Below are positions 33,433-43,157 of a stretch of DNA of 64,000 bases, piece after piece; positions within the stretch are counted from its first letter, which is position 1, and every line of letters starts with the position of its first letter. The notes under the pieces were generated by a model. It made no database searches. It was not told the origin of the DNA and was given only the letters and a program-made list of their open reading frames with translations. The translations under genes and the position numbers were made by a program. The stretch is taken from contig CAUJNA010003493.1 in NCBI GenBank assembly GCA_963377175.1, positions 162,501 through 226,500 of the forward strand, read 5' to 3'. Source of the DNA: Effrenium voratum (lineage: Eukaryota; Sar; Dinophyceae; Suessiales; Symbiodiniaceae).

Positions 33433-34338
33433 TCAGTATCTAGCAACGGATGCCACAAAACGCAAATATCTTGCTCTTTTCTCGGCAACGATCTTCTGGT
33501 TGTTGATGTTTTGCATTATCCACCATGGTCCACATACAGGAGCTAGGAAAACAACATCTGGTTGTTGTTCACGGATAATGTCCAGGACCATTTGTCTTCC
33601 CTTGGAAGTCATGACATCGAAGCCGGATATCGATTGGTATGCCGACCTTGAGTCCTGTAAGGGCGCAACATTGACTGAGTCTGGCGCTACCTGCAAAAAC
33701 TTCAAGCACATGGATCTTGCCCTTGGTGACGCAATTCCAATTTGCATGTTGTGATCACATGTCATATCTTCAGTAAAGAAGCCTGATGAGGATGAGGGTT
33801 CACCTTCAGGAGGAGCTGTCTTGTTGGTCATTCTCTTGTTTGTCTTTGGAACCTGAGAATCATCTTCCACCATAATGTCCTTAACAAGGTCATCTTCTGG
33901 TGAAGGTGCATCAAGTCCTGGTTTGGAAGGAGACAAAGTTTTGTCCTTCCGGATCTTGGTGATGTTGACCTTCAGCAAGCGGGTTCCCAGGTCGATTCCA
34001 ACCATGGTTCCATCTGTGGAAATAACCTTTCCTTTCAACCACAAACTTCCTGATCCTTTTCTCGCATCAGGTTTCATCTTGGATGTGTCCTCACTCCAAT
34101 AGAAAATCTTGTCACCGATCGCAATGGGCTTGGAACTTGGTCGCAGGTGTTGAGCAAGATCTCTACGGACATCTTCCGATTGTCTGGCTTCTTGATATGA
34201 TTGGTGTGCTAAGTGTCGGATCTGACCTGCTGTCAGTTCTTCTTGTGCTTTAGGAGTCGTAAGTTCTAGTAGTGTAGCTACATCGAGTTGATCAAGCTCT
34301 GCTGGTCTTCTGCCGAATGCTAGCTCAAGTGGTGTCAC
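33433..34338 (-). pseudogene. integrase C-terminus fused to an MTase-like domain
   Basis: A 301-codon frame. It begins TPLELAFGRRPAELDQLD, the integrase tail motif, with an SH3-like segment (IAIGDKIFYWSE; WLKGKVISTDGTMVGID). An acidic linker follows, then FDVMTSKGRQMVLDIIREQQ and PDVVFLAPVCGPWWIMQN. The last part recalls the Rossmann and Pro-Cys region of C5-methyltransferases by resemblance only. Confidence 0.6.
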
Positions 34339-34926
34339 GCCGCCATATGTGACTGATAGGTTCCTTGCTGTTGCTGCTGCCTTGACAAGCTGTCTGTGTC
34401 GGGGATGGTGCTATGCCTGTCTTGATGGAATTCAGCATCAGTGAGACTTGTCTCTTGATGAGACGGGCAGCTGTCTCTGCTCTGTTGGGCCAAGGTGTGT
34501 TGGGACCTAAAGAGATTGGTCTTATGTCAAGACTGTTGTAGAATAACTCCCAGCTCGGAGTCATGAATGCTGGGTCTCCAACAACACATTGGGTTGTAAA
34601 TAATATTGGTCAAAGTAGTTGCGCGACAACGGAAGGTTGGATTCTTCAGTCGTTCTCTCAACTACTTCAGTAGTGAGAGGGGTCGTGGCTCCATCAAGGA
34701 TCACTAGCACATTGATGTGTTCACCAGTTCCTAAAGGAACTTGACAGTGAGCAATGAATGTCGATTCGCCAAATTGTTCAGCTCTTAGTCCGCTAGTCCT
34801 GCTGCGGGAAGGTGCAATTGCAGCCGCCTGACAGGGGTTCACACTCAGCGCGGATCTTGTCGCACAGATCATACATCTCCTTCGGCAAATGGCGCGGGTC
34901 CTGAACTTGAACTGTTCTCCTGACAT
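34325..34926 (-). pseudogene. integrase catalytic core, frameshifted
   Basis: Two overlapping frames. One has INVLVILDGATTPL, around a catalytic Asp. The other has DIRPISLGPNTPWPNRAETA, with the Glu of the D-D-E triad in NRAET. The required frame change shows decay. Confidence 0.68.
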
Positions 34927-34970
34927 GTGGTGATGTTTAAGGTGAAGTTTGCGTAGCTCTTCTGGTTTTG

Positions 34971-35836
34971 CTAGTGGCTTGTGGATTCGTTGAAGTGCAA
35001 TTGGTAGAGTTGGTGGTTTGTGTGGTGCATCTGGTGATGCATGCGGTGCTGGCGGAGCACAGGATTGGCTGGCTCAGTGGCATGCCGGCCTGGTGTGTGT
35101 ATGATCCTGTCTGCTGTCATTTGTGCTTCAGTTCTTCTGGCGAGAACTTGAATTTTGTTGTGCCTATCCACCACAACTCTGATGCTATCTTTGTCGCTGC
35201 TGACCTGAGTCGCCAGTTGATATTGGCTCTTCTGACTCTGGCATCTTTTTCTTTGCGATTCTTATGTTGTGGAACTGCGTAAGCGGAATTGGTCTTGCTT
35301 GTGTCAGGTGCGAATAGTGCTCTCCTCTTGCTCTTGTGAACTCTATGGAGTTCGTTGGTTGTTCGATTGATTATCCAGTGGTCGTTGTTCAAATCTCCGA
35401 TGATCTCTGTGCCATCTTCTGCCGGTGCCTTGGCTGCTGTCTTCTTCTCGGATGTCTTGGCCAGATTTGCAGCGGCAAGTAAAGATGGTTGTGCAAGTGG
35501 TTTGATCGTGTCGTCATCGACTGCATTTGCTGCTGTGGTAATGTCGTGCTTTTTGCACAATGCTGCTAGATCAAACATTGCGTGGCCGCTACTGGATATG
35601 GGCACTGGTTGCTTGTGCATGCCGAATGCTTGGCATGAAATCTTGTCGCATTGGGGTGTATGCTCAATGGTAATGTGAAGATTTCGCATCTGATCTATGC
35701 TGCGCAGGATTGGTACTTGTCCTTGCTCTAGAATGTCTAATGTAGGTAACCATAGGTGGTTGTGTGTTGAAGTACAGTCGGAGAGTCCAGTCAACCTTGG
35801 ATTATTGAGTTGGCAAACGTGGACCTTGTGTTGCAA
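34971..35836 (-). pseudogene. protease-region and integrase N-terminal remnants
   Basis: A 239-codon frame (35117-35836) includes VPILRSIDQMRNLHITIEHT and ISSSGHAMFDLAALC, the usual segment after protease in these elements. A second frame (34971-35174) is His-rich (HRMHHQMHHTNHQ). No intact D-S/T-G active site was found. Confidence 0.5.
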
Positions 35837-36103
35837 GGGATGAAGCCGTAAGTCATCCGATGCGGATATGGTTCAATTGCGTACCAACTGCCCATGGGCT
35901 TTGTGCAACCATTGTCAAGGATGACATGGGTTGGATGTTCGGCCTGATTAGTTTGCTGGCCAGGGCCTGAGCTCTTTGTGGTGTCGCACGCGGAACCATG
36001 TCGTAGGTCAAACCATTTTGGGTGACTCTACTTCTACTAGCATCAACTTCTTCAGTTAAAAAATTGCTGTAAAAGGAGCTCCAGGTGTGATACTCCAATC
36101 CTC

Positions 36104-36343
36104 TCAAACTAGCTCTGCCGATTGAATCACAGGATGCTGTGTAGCGTCCTGGTTCTCGGTGGTGTGTTCCGTGACAAAGCTCTTTGACTTTCCTTTTCCC
36201 TTTTGGTCGGTGTCCTTGCCGGAATCCTTTCCTTTGTAGTCCTTGGCCTTGTTCCATGATTTCCCTTTCCCTTTGTTGAACCATGGATTCTTTGAGCATT
36301 TCTTTCCCCAGTATGCTTGATCGGTGGTGATCTCATCGGCCAT
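36104..36343 (-). pseudogene. Gag basic tail
   Basis: Lys/Gly-rich frame (GKGKSWNKAKDYKGKDSGKD), as in nucleic-acid-binding Gag tails. No zinc knuckle is seen. Confidence 0.5.
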
Positions 36344-36453
36344 GTTGGCCTTGCCGCCGGTCGGTGCTTTTCTGAAAGGGTTAAAGCTCCCCGTCGGCGC
36401 TTTCCCTTGCCTTTTCCTTTTCTTCCTTTTCCACCCTTCCCGGGTCTAAGGGT

Positions 36454-37272
36454 TCATCGTTTGATCTTCTGTAGGACAAACGCATCATGGTCTTCTAACT
36501 GCCAGAATGACTCTTCATCTTTCAAGAACGTAGAAGGTTCGGGATCGACTTCCGCCACAAGGACGGATGTTCGGATCCTGAATAGTGGTTCGGGTTGTGA
36601 TGAACAGTTCATGGTACTGTGCCTTGTGACAGCTTCATATGTGAACTGTGGAAGTTGAACGTTTCGGAGTGACATGGCTGAGATCAATCGCTCTCTCTGG
36701 CTCTCTGTCAACTCGCTCTGGATGATGCAAAAAAACAAGGTAATAAGGTTGTCTGACAAAGGAAAAGCCTGTGTGTGCTGCGTCTGTTGTCCTGTAGCAA
36801 ATTGTTGGAATACTGCAGGATCTGTCGGAGCCAGGATGACTGGATCTGGGATGATAGGTGCAGCCGCTCCTCGCGCCTGTCCTGCCATCATTTGTTGAGC
36901 TTGCTCTTGTTCACGCCGTCGCTGATTCGCCTCTTGAATCGCCTGAACAGATTCAGGGCTGGCTTGTGTGTAGTTTGGTGTCTTCCCAAAATGCTCTCAA
37001 TCTTGGCAGAAATTGAGGAATCTGTGCAGGAACACATTCTGGGAGCCCTTTAGACAATATCCTCTCAATGTCGTGAGGAAATATTCAACTCCGTTTGTAG
37101 GATCAACAAGTCTGTTGTTGTCCAGGAGCTCTCTGTAAATAAGGGCATTATGGGCAAGTCGATTCTTCAACAAGAGTCCGCTCGACTTGTGTGAATGTGA
37201 CCCAGTCCCGTACCAGATCTTCATACCGGAGCAAACTAACACGGCCATCAAACGATGGGGGCAATTTTGCAT
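36454..37272 (-). pseudogene. Gag-like region, broken into two frames
   Basis: The first frame (36997-37272) has DPTNGVEYFLTTLRGYCLKG then NVFLHRFLNF. The second (36454-36891) has TESQRERLISAMSLRNVQLP. Both fit the helical Gag of Copia-like elements, and a stop or shift separates them. Confidence 0.6.
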
Positions 37273-37328
37273 TCATCGAAAGATTGATGTTCTCCTCATT
37301 GGTGGACATATCTCCGCCATGTCGGCCT

Positions 37329-37340
37329 GCTCCGCTACCA
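37329..37340 (-). promoter_or_regulatory. primer-binding site, initiator-Met tRNA type
   Basis: On the - strand TGGTAGCGGAGC lies 10 nt inside the 5' LTR. It matches the usual Copia PBS TGGTATCAGAGC at 10 of 12 positions. Confidence 0.65.
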
Positions 37341-37350
37341 CGATGGAGGT

Positions 37351-37620
37351 TGGATTACCGGGGCCTCAATCGTGCCCCAATAAAGAATACCTCGTGGTTG
37401 TCCCTGAACCTATTCCGGTGAAGTCAAGTGTATATAGGCCGCGTAGTTGGTGAAAGAGATATAATGTTATAGATGCTGCAAGCACTTTTGTTTGACCGCA
37501 AGGTAGTGTCAAGTCACACCAGGCCTGTACATGTGATTGTGAACCAAATGGCAGCGGAATCTGCACATTGTACATGTTGCCTATGAGTGGAGTCTTGATT
37601 CAACAAGAAGGAAAAGAAGA
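37351..37620 (-). repeat. 5' LTR (right copy), outer end lost
   Basis: Matches the left LTR but stops at GAAAAGAAGA (37611-37620 in + orientation), where a C run begins. About 15 nt of LTR start are therefore missing. A TATA-like CCTATATACAC lies on the - strand near 37429-37439 and is a plausible promoter. Confidence 0.82.
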
Positions 37621-37830
37621 ACCCCCCCCCCCCGCTGAGTGGGCCACGCCCGAACTCGTACCCGAACCCGATCCCAAACCCGAACCCTCCCCCCCCCTCA
37701 AAAAACAGGACCCCGCCCGAACCCGAACCCGAACCCGAACCCGAACCCGAACCCAAACCCAAACCCCCCCCAGGCGGACCCTGCCTGAACCCGAACCCGG
37801 ACCCCGAACCCGAAGCCCCCCCGCCAGCCG
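37621..37830. repeat. AACCCG satellite abutting the retroelement (right)
   Basis: Tandem AACCCG hexamers (best at 37717-37762) mixed with C runs, followed by GGTTAGGTTAGG at 37837-37848. Confidence 0.88.
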
Positions 37831-37975
37831 GGCGGAGGTTAGGTTAGGGGTTAGCCAGGGTACACTCTGATTGTTGCTTTTTGTGGTTGCGTGAGAAATC
37901 CCCGCTTAACTGCTAAAATTTAAATTGTTGCTCCCCTTCCAACGTCACCCAAGTCTGAAGTCGCTCGACTGCCAG

Positions 37976-38083
37976 GACGGCCCGCGGCTTTGCGTCGTCG
38001 GCCTGATGAACACGGTGCTGCCCTACACCCTCTACGCCGCCGCCCTCAGCATGGGCGAGTCGGTGAGCGCCGCCTCCGCTCTG
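37976..38083 (+). CDS. exon of an EamA/DMT-family transporter
   Basis: The TGCCAG|G acceptor at 37975 opens a frame reading DGPRLCVVGLMNTVLPYTLY then AAALSMGESVSAASAL. This is the EamA pattern of two adjacent helices (G..nt.lPy.Lya.AL). A GC donor at 38084 (GCCCGC) lets it join in phase to the next exon; a GTGAGC donor at 38063 is an alternative. DMT proteins export metabolites or exchange sugar nucleotides or phosphates across membranes. Substrate not predictable. Confidence 0.7.
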
Positions 38084-38768
38084 GCCCGCTCCAAGCAAAT
38101 CGGAATTAGGAGCCCCCCTAAAGTAGATCATTGCCTAGGGGCCCAGCCAGGTGCCCTTTCTCCCCCTTTTTTGGTTGGGAGGGAAACCCCTACTAAAATA
38201 GACGGCAGAAAAACAGGCCCCCCGAAAACGAGTCGTTTTTGTCCGAGTTGTCTACCTAGAGTCTCCATGATCCTTAAAAACTGGGGTGCTCCAAAGTAAT
38301 GGGGTCATGGACCCATTTTTCAAGGGTCATGGAGTGTCTAGGTAGGCCCCCATTTGGTTGCAAGGGTTTTCCTAAAATAGACTACAGAGAAAAGGGTAGC
38401 CTTATTCCAACCTCTCTACTAGAAAACCTAGTTGCCTTAAAAAGGGAGCCCTGGTACCTTGGAAAATACTGCAGCCCCTCAAAGTGGGAAATGCATTCTG
38501 AGGGGTTCTCAAAATTAGGTTTGCCACCTTCGATGGGACCATTTTGAGGATGTCACTCGAATGGACATTCCGTTTAATTGAGCATTTCCGTTTCTATTCC
38601 CATCCATCCAGCTGGGAATCGCCCCAGCATTTGGCCTGTCTTTTGCCTGAAGCCCTCAGATAGATGAAACATCGAATTGCATGCGAGTGTGTCTGCAGAA
38701 AATGCACGCGTAACACTGGAGGGCTTCAATGGCCATCCCCGACCCACGGCGCGCCATCTCCGCGGCAG
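38084..38768. other. intron of the transporter gene
   Basis: Lower-GC DNA. CTAAAATAGACTACAG-like words recur (38193, 38371), and a similar one occurs at 61607. No exon signal. Confidence 0.5.
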
Positions 38769-38820
38769 GCAGGCGCCACCCCCATCTTCGCGGCGGGGCT
38801 CTGTGTGCTCAGCCGGCGCC
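38769..38820 (+). CDS. next exon of the EamA/DMT transporter
   Basis: The GGCAG|G acceptor at 38768 and the GTACTA donor at 38821 bound AGATPIFAAGLCVLSRR. That is the EamA helix 'tPiFaa.l.vl.lr' expected right after SAASAL. The in-phase join across a 685-nt intron supports both exons. Confidence 0.65.
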
Positions 38821-39099
38821 GTACTAGTGGGTGGCCAGGCGGGGCCGTGATTTTGGCATTTTGTTTTGTTGGAGGATCCAGGTATGAATCTCAATGAAGA
38901 ACCTGTCTCCACGCTCGACCAGGGGGGCCGATTCAAACTCATACCAGGTGAAGCTTAGTCTCTGGCAAATTGACCGGTTGCGTGTCGGGCAGTCCTCACA
39001 CGAGGTTCGGCCGACAACTCCAGTCGTTTGTGCGGTTCCAGACGAGACCGAACCTCGAATTCTCGGCCAGAAGCGCTGGGAAGCAGAGGATTTGATTGT

Positions 39100-39169
39100 C
39101 ACCAGTATACTCATCATCACTAGCACCACCACCGCCGCCGCCGCCACCACCAAGTCCTCATCCTCATCG

Positions 39170-39218
<49 letters not shown>

Positions 39219-39341
39219 TGTCTTCATAATCTTCATTGTCTCCGTCATCGTCATCGTTGTCGTCAACGTCGTCATCATCATCATTTTCATGATACTGATC
39301 GTGATTGTCATTGTCATCGTCATGGTCGACAATGATGATCA

Positions 39342-39408
<67 letters not shown>

Positions 39409-39590
39409 TTGACGATGATGATGATGATGAGGAGGATGATGAGGATGATGAGGATGATGAGCATGAGGATGATACTGATAGGAGGACGACGCCGACAATG
39501 ACGGTGAACGGTGATGGTGGCGGTGATGGTCATGGTCATGAGGACAATCATGTTCATCATCGCCATCATGATCATCATCAGCGTCATCAG

Positions 39591-39644
<54 letters not shown>

Positions 39645-39880
39645 TGTCATCCTTGTCATCCTTGTCATCCTTGTCATCCTTGTCATCCTTGTCATCCTTG
39701 TCATCATCGTTATTGTCATCAGGATTGTCAGCGTCATCATGTCATTGTCCTCCGTCATCGCATCATGATCAGCACCATGACGATCATTGCTATCATTATC
39801 ACTTCATCATCAGTATCATCATCAGTGCATCGTCATGATCATCGTCATCGTCATTATTGTTATCATCATCTGTTGTATTT
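39100..39880. repeat. ATC/GAT trinucleotide arrays in both orientations
   Basis: (TCA)n at 39166-39217 and (ATC)n at 39590-39641 flank (GAT)n at 39340-39411, so the outer arrays can pair with the middle one. A 9-bp unit, TCATCCTTG, repeats about seven times at 39640-39705. His-, Asp-, Ile- and Met-run frames here are artefacts. Confidence 0.95.
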
Positions 39881-39890
39881 TGGTTTGCAG

Positions 39891-39940
39891 TCAGAGCCGC
39901 CGCTGCGTCTGCCCTCCCAACTCACCCATGTCCAGTGCGG
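39891..39940 (+). CDS. candidate exon, product unknown
   Basis: TTTTGGTTTGCAG precedes a frame reading EPPLRLPSQLTHVQCG with good GC3. The acceptor is AG followed by T, not the usual G. It may belong to the transporter gene. Confidence 0.32.
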
Positions 39941-40924
39941 GAATCACAAAATCTGACCGTGACACATAGGTATGTCCCCAAGTCGGATTGAGTCCGCTGG
40001 GATGGGTTGATGTTTGCAGGCGACTATCATCTTGTGGTGTGAGGTTCACTTTGGAGACGCGATTTGGAGATTCCCGTGCCCCAACCACAGTACCAACCTA
40101 GAGGGCTTAAAGGCTGATGCTTTCTTTGTGGCGATTTGGAAGGGGTAGTCTCTTTGTTGCCCAGATAGCTGAAAGCTAGCGGGGTTCTGACTTCTAGTAA
40201 AGAGGGGAAAGTGATTTGCGAGATTGATGGGCTGGTGCTAGGGGGCGTGCAGTTTGGGGTGCTGGTGTAGGTCCTGTTTGGGGAGCTTGTTGATGTGCTG
40301 GTGACGGAGCGTGCGCGTTTCTCGTTTGACGGCTGGGTGCTGATTGGGGCGCTCTTCGGGGGGTGCTGTTGGAGGTGCGGGTGCGCATGGATTGGCATGT
40401 GTTTTGCTATCTGGGGTCTATGATGGTGTATTTGTTTGGTGCACGCAGCAGCTGGGTCCATGAACACGCCATCCTCAAAATTGCACTCTAAACGTGGTGG
40501 TTCCAAGGCACCCCAAAGAGCATTTTTTGCACAAGCAAATGCGTTGCCCGCTTTCAGGCCCAAAGAGCTTGGCAAATCGAAACGAGTCCAGAAGACGGCC
40601 CTTGCCAGGCCTAGCTCTGGGCATGTGTGGGGCTTCCTGGATGGAGAATGGGCGACTCAAGCACCAGGGTCGGGGAACATCGGTTGAAGCCACCAGCCGT
40701 TGACTTTTGTTCGGGGAACCAGAGGGAAGTTGGTAAACAAGGAGCTTGAGCAGCTTGCATTTTGAGATTGCCCAAGGAAGACTTGAAGCCAGCGTTACAC
40801 GTGTGTAGGTTCCATGTGATTCGCTCTTCACGGACGCGCCGGTTTTCCGGTTAGAGCCTAGAGACAGAACTCGAGTTGTGGGCTATCCCAGGGTCGCTGG
40901 GGTGATCTGAGGTATTGCTCATAG
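39941..40924. other. no gene supported
   Basis: GTGCTG-rich low-complexity DNA at 40225-40385 gives a Pro/Ser-rich - strand frame that I do not accept. The rest is intron-like. Confidence 0.4.
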
Positions 40925-41034
40925 TTTCTCGGCATGGCCGCTGGGCCGGTGGCAGCTGGCTGGGGATGATGCTGCAGCTGCTGGGAGTTCTGTTCAAGGT
41001 GTTGAGGGTCAGCGGACCCGTCGTGGCATTCCAG
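40925..41034 (+). CDS. candidate exon, hydrophobic helix
   Basis: The frame reads WAGGSWLGMMLQLLGVLFKV then LRVSGPVVAFQ with strong GC3, ending in CCAG|GTTCTA. It could be a further membrane helix of the transporter, given position and strand, but the family cannot be read from it. Confidence 0.43.
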
Positions 41035-41112
41035 GTTCTACCTCCAAGTGTTGATGGCTTGCGCGAAATAGCAGTGCTGGGTTTTGCCCAGTTGTTAGAA
41101 CCAAGCAGCGAA

Positions 41113-41195
41113 CATCCCAATCCACACTAAAATAGGTTCTAAAATGGGTGGTGCACCTGCCCCAAACTGGATCCCATTGGTTTTGACCCACAGCC
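41113..41195. repeat. foldback element, family C (inverted copy)
   Basis: The reverse complement matches 8517-8604 closely, including the GGTGCACCACCC-type centre and the CATCCCAATCC end. Confidence 0.78.
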
Positions 41196-41253
41196 AAATG
41201 AGTCGGGCGCAAAATCGGATAGTCGTAGAACCCAAAATTAAGCTTTGTCGGAA

Positions 41254-41290
41254 GGCCTCGGCCGCGGTTCTGGCGCAAGACCTGCGCAAG
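41254..41290 (+). CDS. candidate short exon
   Basis: GAAG|G precedes a frame reading ASAAVLAQDLRKA. A GC donor (GCGTGG) follows. Codon bias is good but the length is small. Confidence 0.33.
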
Positions 41291-41920
41291 GCGTGGGGGT
41301 CGTTTTGTTTGGGCTTTGGGGCGGATCGTTTTGACGGGATTTGCGGTGGATTGTCTGCATATTGCAAGTAAAGCAAGCATGCTTGACCCCACAACCCTGG
41401 AATGTTACAGTAGATTCGCAGGTCAAATTGTCCGAATTTGGAACCAACCCCTCGTTCCCACAACCCTGGACCCTTGGAGAGGGGGGAGAAGAGGTTTTTC
41501 CTTTTTCTCAGGCATTGCCGAACTTCCCGCTGCCCAATTGGGTCGGAGTGGAGAACAAATCTCGTTCTTTGCGGTCAACCAAAGGGGGGGCCCTGTTTTC
41601 CATGTTTTCTGCCCTCCATTTTGTTGCCTTTGGTTTGCCAGAAAACTTGTTTGTGGTCGAAAACACAAACGGGCCCCCTCAACAGAGTGCTGTAGGTTCC
41701 TCCGAGCACGAGAAAGGAATCAAGCTCTACCACACTTGTAGGCTAGGAAAATGTTCTCCTTGCCTCATCACATTATGTAGCAACCCCGAGAAACCCTACT
41801 TAGATGTTCAAGCTACTTAAGCAGGTTATGGCCAGGGATATAAGGGAACTAGCCCCAGTTACCCCGCTTGGAACCATGGGAACTATCCTACTTACCAAGC
41901 TGGTTGAGCACCCAAATCAG
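41291..41920. other. intron-like stretch
   Basis: No coding bias. AGGTTTTTCCTTTTTC lies near 41492. Confidence 0.45.
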
Positions 41921-41991
41921 GCGAGGCCCTCGCCTCTGCTGCCGGCGCTGGTGCAGGCGGCGGCGGGCGCGGCGCTGGCGGCGCCGGGGCC
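41921..41991 (+). CDS. candidate exon, Ala-rich
   Basis: ATCAG|G at 41920 opens a frame reading RPSPLLPALVQAAAGAALAA. All frames are GC-saturated, so the frame is uncertain. Hydrophobic; possibly membrane. Confidence 0.42.
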
Positions 41992-42715
41992 ATGTATGCT
42001 TCTTCGGGCTCGAGTGGGCCAGGCGAATTGTCCCCAGTTGGGTGATTGGAGTGGTCCGAGGGTTCAAAAATCTGCGATTTGTTGTTTGTTGGTTTGCAAA
42101 ACCATGCGATTTGCGTTGTTGATTTGAGTGTTTCAGCCCTTTAACATGCCCACACACGCTCTCTCAACACCGCGCATTGAGGGCAAGATGAGTTGAGATA
42201 GCTGGGGGATTTGGGCGCCAATCACCTGGATGGGATCCCCCAAGTTGAAATATGCCCGCAGTTTGAGAGCCCTGTGTTGGTCCATGTTGACCCTCTTTCG
42301 GGGGCAGCCATGGGGAAACATTGTGACCCTTGAGTGGTTCTAGTCCCTCGATTTTCTAAAAGAAGGGTTTAACAGGTAACCCCCGAGTTGGGGGTTGGGA
42401 AGACCCCTTTCTCTAGGAGGTTCCCGTGTTTCCAGCATGTCAGTACCGTGCGCAGATCTTTGATCCGAAACAGCGCTTCGTCAATTGTCTAAAGGGGGTG
42501 CATAGGGAAGGAAGCCAGTCGACCCATACCTTCCATTGTTTGATGTGATTGTTATTTTGAGGCTACCCCCTGTTGAACCATCGTTGAAGATATGGTGCAG
42601 CAATAAACAGCAAATCAACGGCGTGTAGTCAAATGAGCTGTAGCCCGCTTTCCCCGAAGTTTCGTGGGGTCAAGACCACTGCTCCAAGCGGCTCCACGCC
42701 CGGCTCGGCCCATAG
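41992..42715. other. intron-like stretch
   Basis: No feature supported. Confidence 0.45.
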
Positions 42716-42822
42716 ACGTCCTTTTTGGGTTAGCTTGATTATAAATAGATGGGTTCCACTGGCTTAGATTTTGGTTTGATTCCATTTACCAGGGGAACCC
42801 ATCTATTTTTCAAAAAGGATAT
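42716..42822. repeat. foldback element, family D
   Basis: GTCCTTTTTGGG and AAATAGATGGGTTCC on the left face GGAACCCATCTATTTTTC and AAAAAGGAT on the right. The loop holds TTCCATTTACCAGGGG. Confidence 0.78.
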
Positions 42823-43060
42823 CTATGTTTCTGCCTCTGCGGTCAACCTTCAGGCCGTGGATATGTATCATTTCCACGGGGAGCCTCCGTGGCCGGCGGG
42901 TGCTACAACCTCTATTTGTCCAAAAAGGATACCTAGAATTGTGTCCCCCTTCTTTTTTTTAGGGAGACTTTTCCAAAAAAAGTGGTTGCCCTTGTGGTTT
43001 CCCCGGGTTCCTGGACTTGCGTCGCTTTTTTTTGGTCCGAACCCGAGCCGCCGAGCCAAG

Positions 43061-43157
43061 GCCGCGCTGTCGCTGCTGCTGGACTGCCGGGGTGTGACGC
43101 CCCAGCTGCTGGATCCCAAGCGGCTGAGCCGCGGCGGCGGCGCCTTGGAGCCCGGCC
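43061..43157 (+). CDS. internal exon, product unknown
   Basis: GCCAAG|G leads into a frame reading AALSLLLDCRGVTPQLLDPK then RLSRGGGALEPG with near-total G/C third positions. The donor is uncertain. No family recognised. Confidence 0.53.

Larger units (their letters stand above)
27645..37620 (-). mobile_element. degenerate Copia-like LTR retrotransposon
   Basis: Direct repeats at 27645-27925 and 37351-37620 enclose, on the - strand, gag-, protease- and integrase-like regions, then an RT thumb fragment, the Copia (integrase before RT) order. A primer-binding site lies beside the right LTR and a purine-rich tract beside the left. Several frames are shifted or stopped. Most of the RT core is absent, so the copy cannot be autonomous. 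It is nested in AACCCG satellite and itself contains a J-domain retrocopy. Confidence 0.88.

Noticed and set aside
37717..37848. AACCCG array as a telomere
   Set aside because: Dinoflagellate telomeres are reported as TTTAGGG; this is an internal satellite with C runs on both sides of a transposon.
39096..39770. His-, Asp-, Met- and Ile-run frames
   Set aside because: Produced by ATC/GAT trinucleotide arrays.
40027..40575. 182-codon Pro/Ser/Thr-rich - strand frame
   Set aside because: Low-complexity GTGCTG DNA, no codon bias, no recognisable domain.
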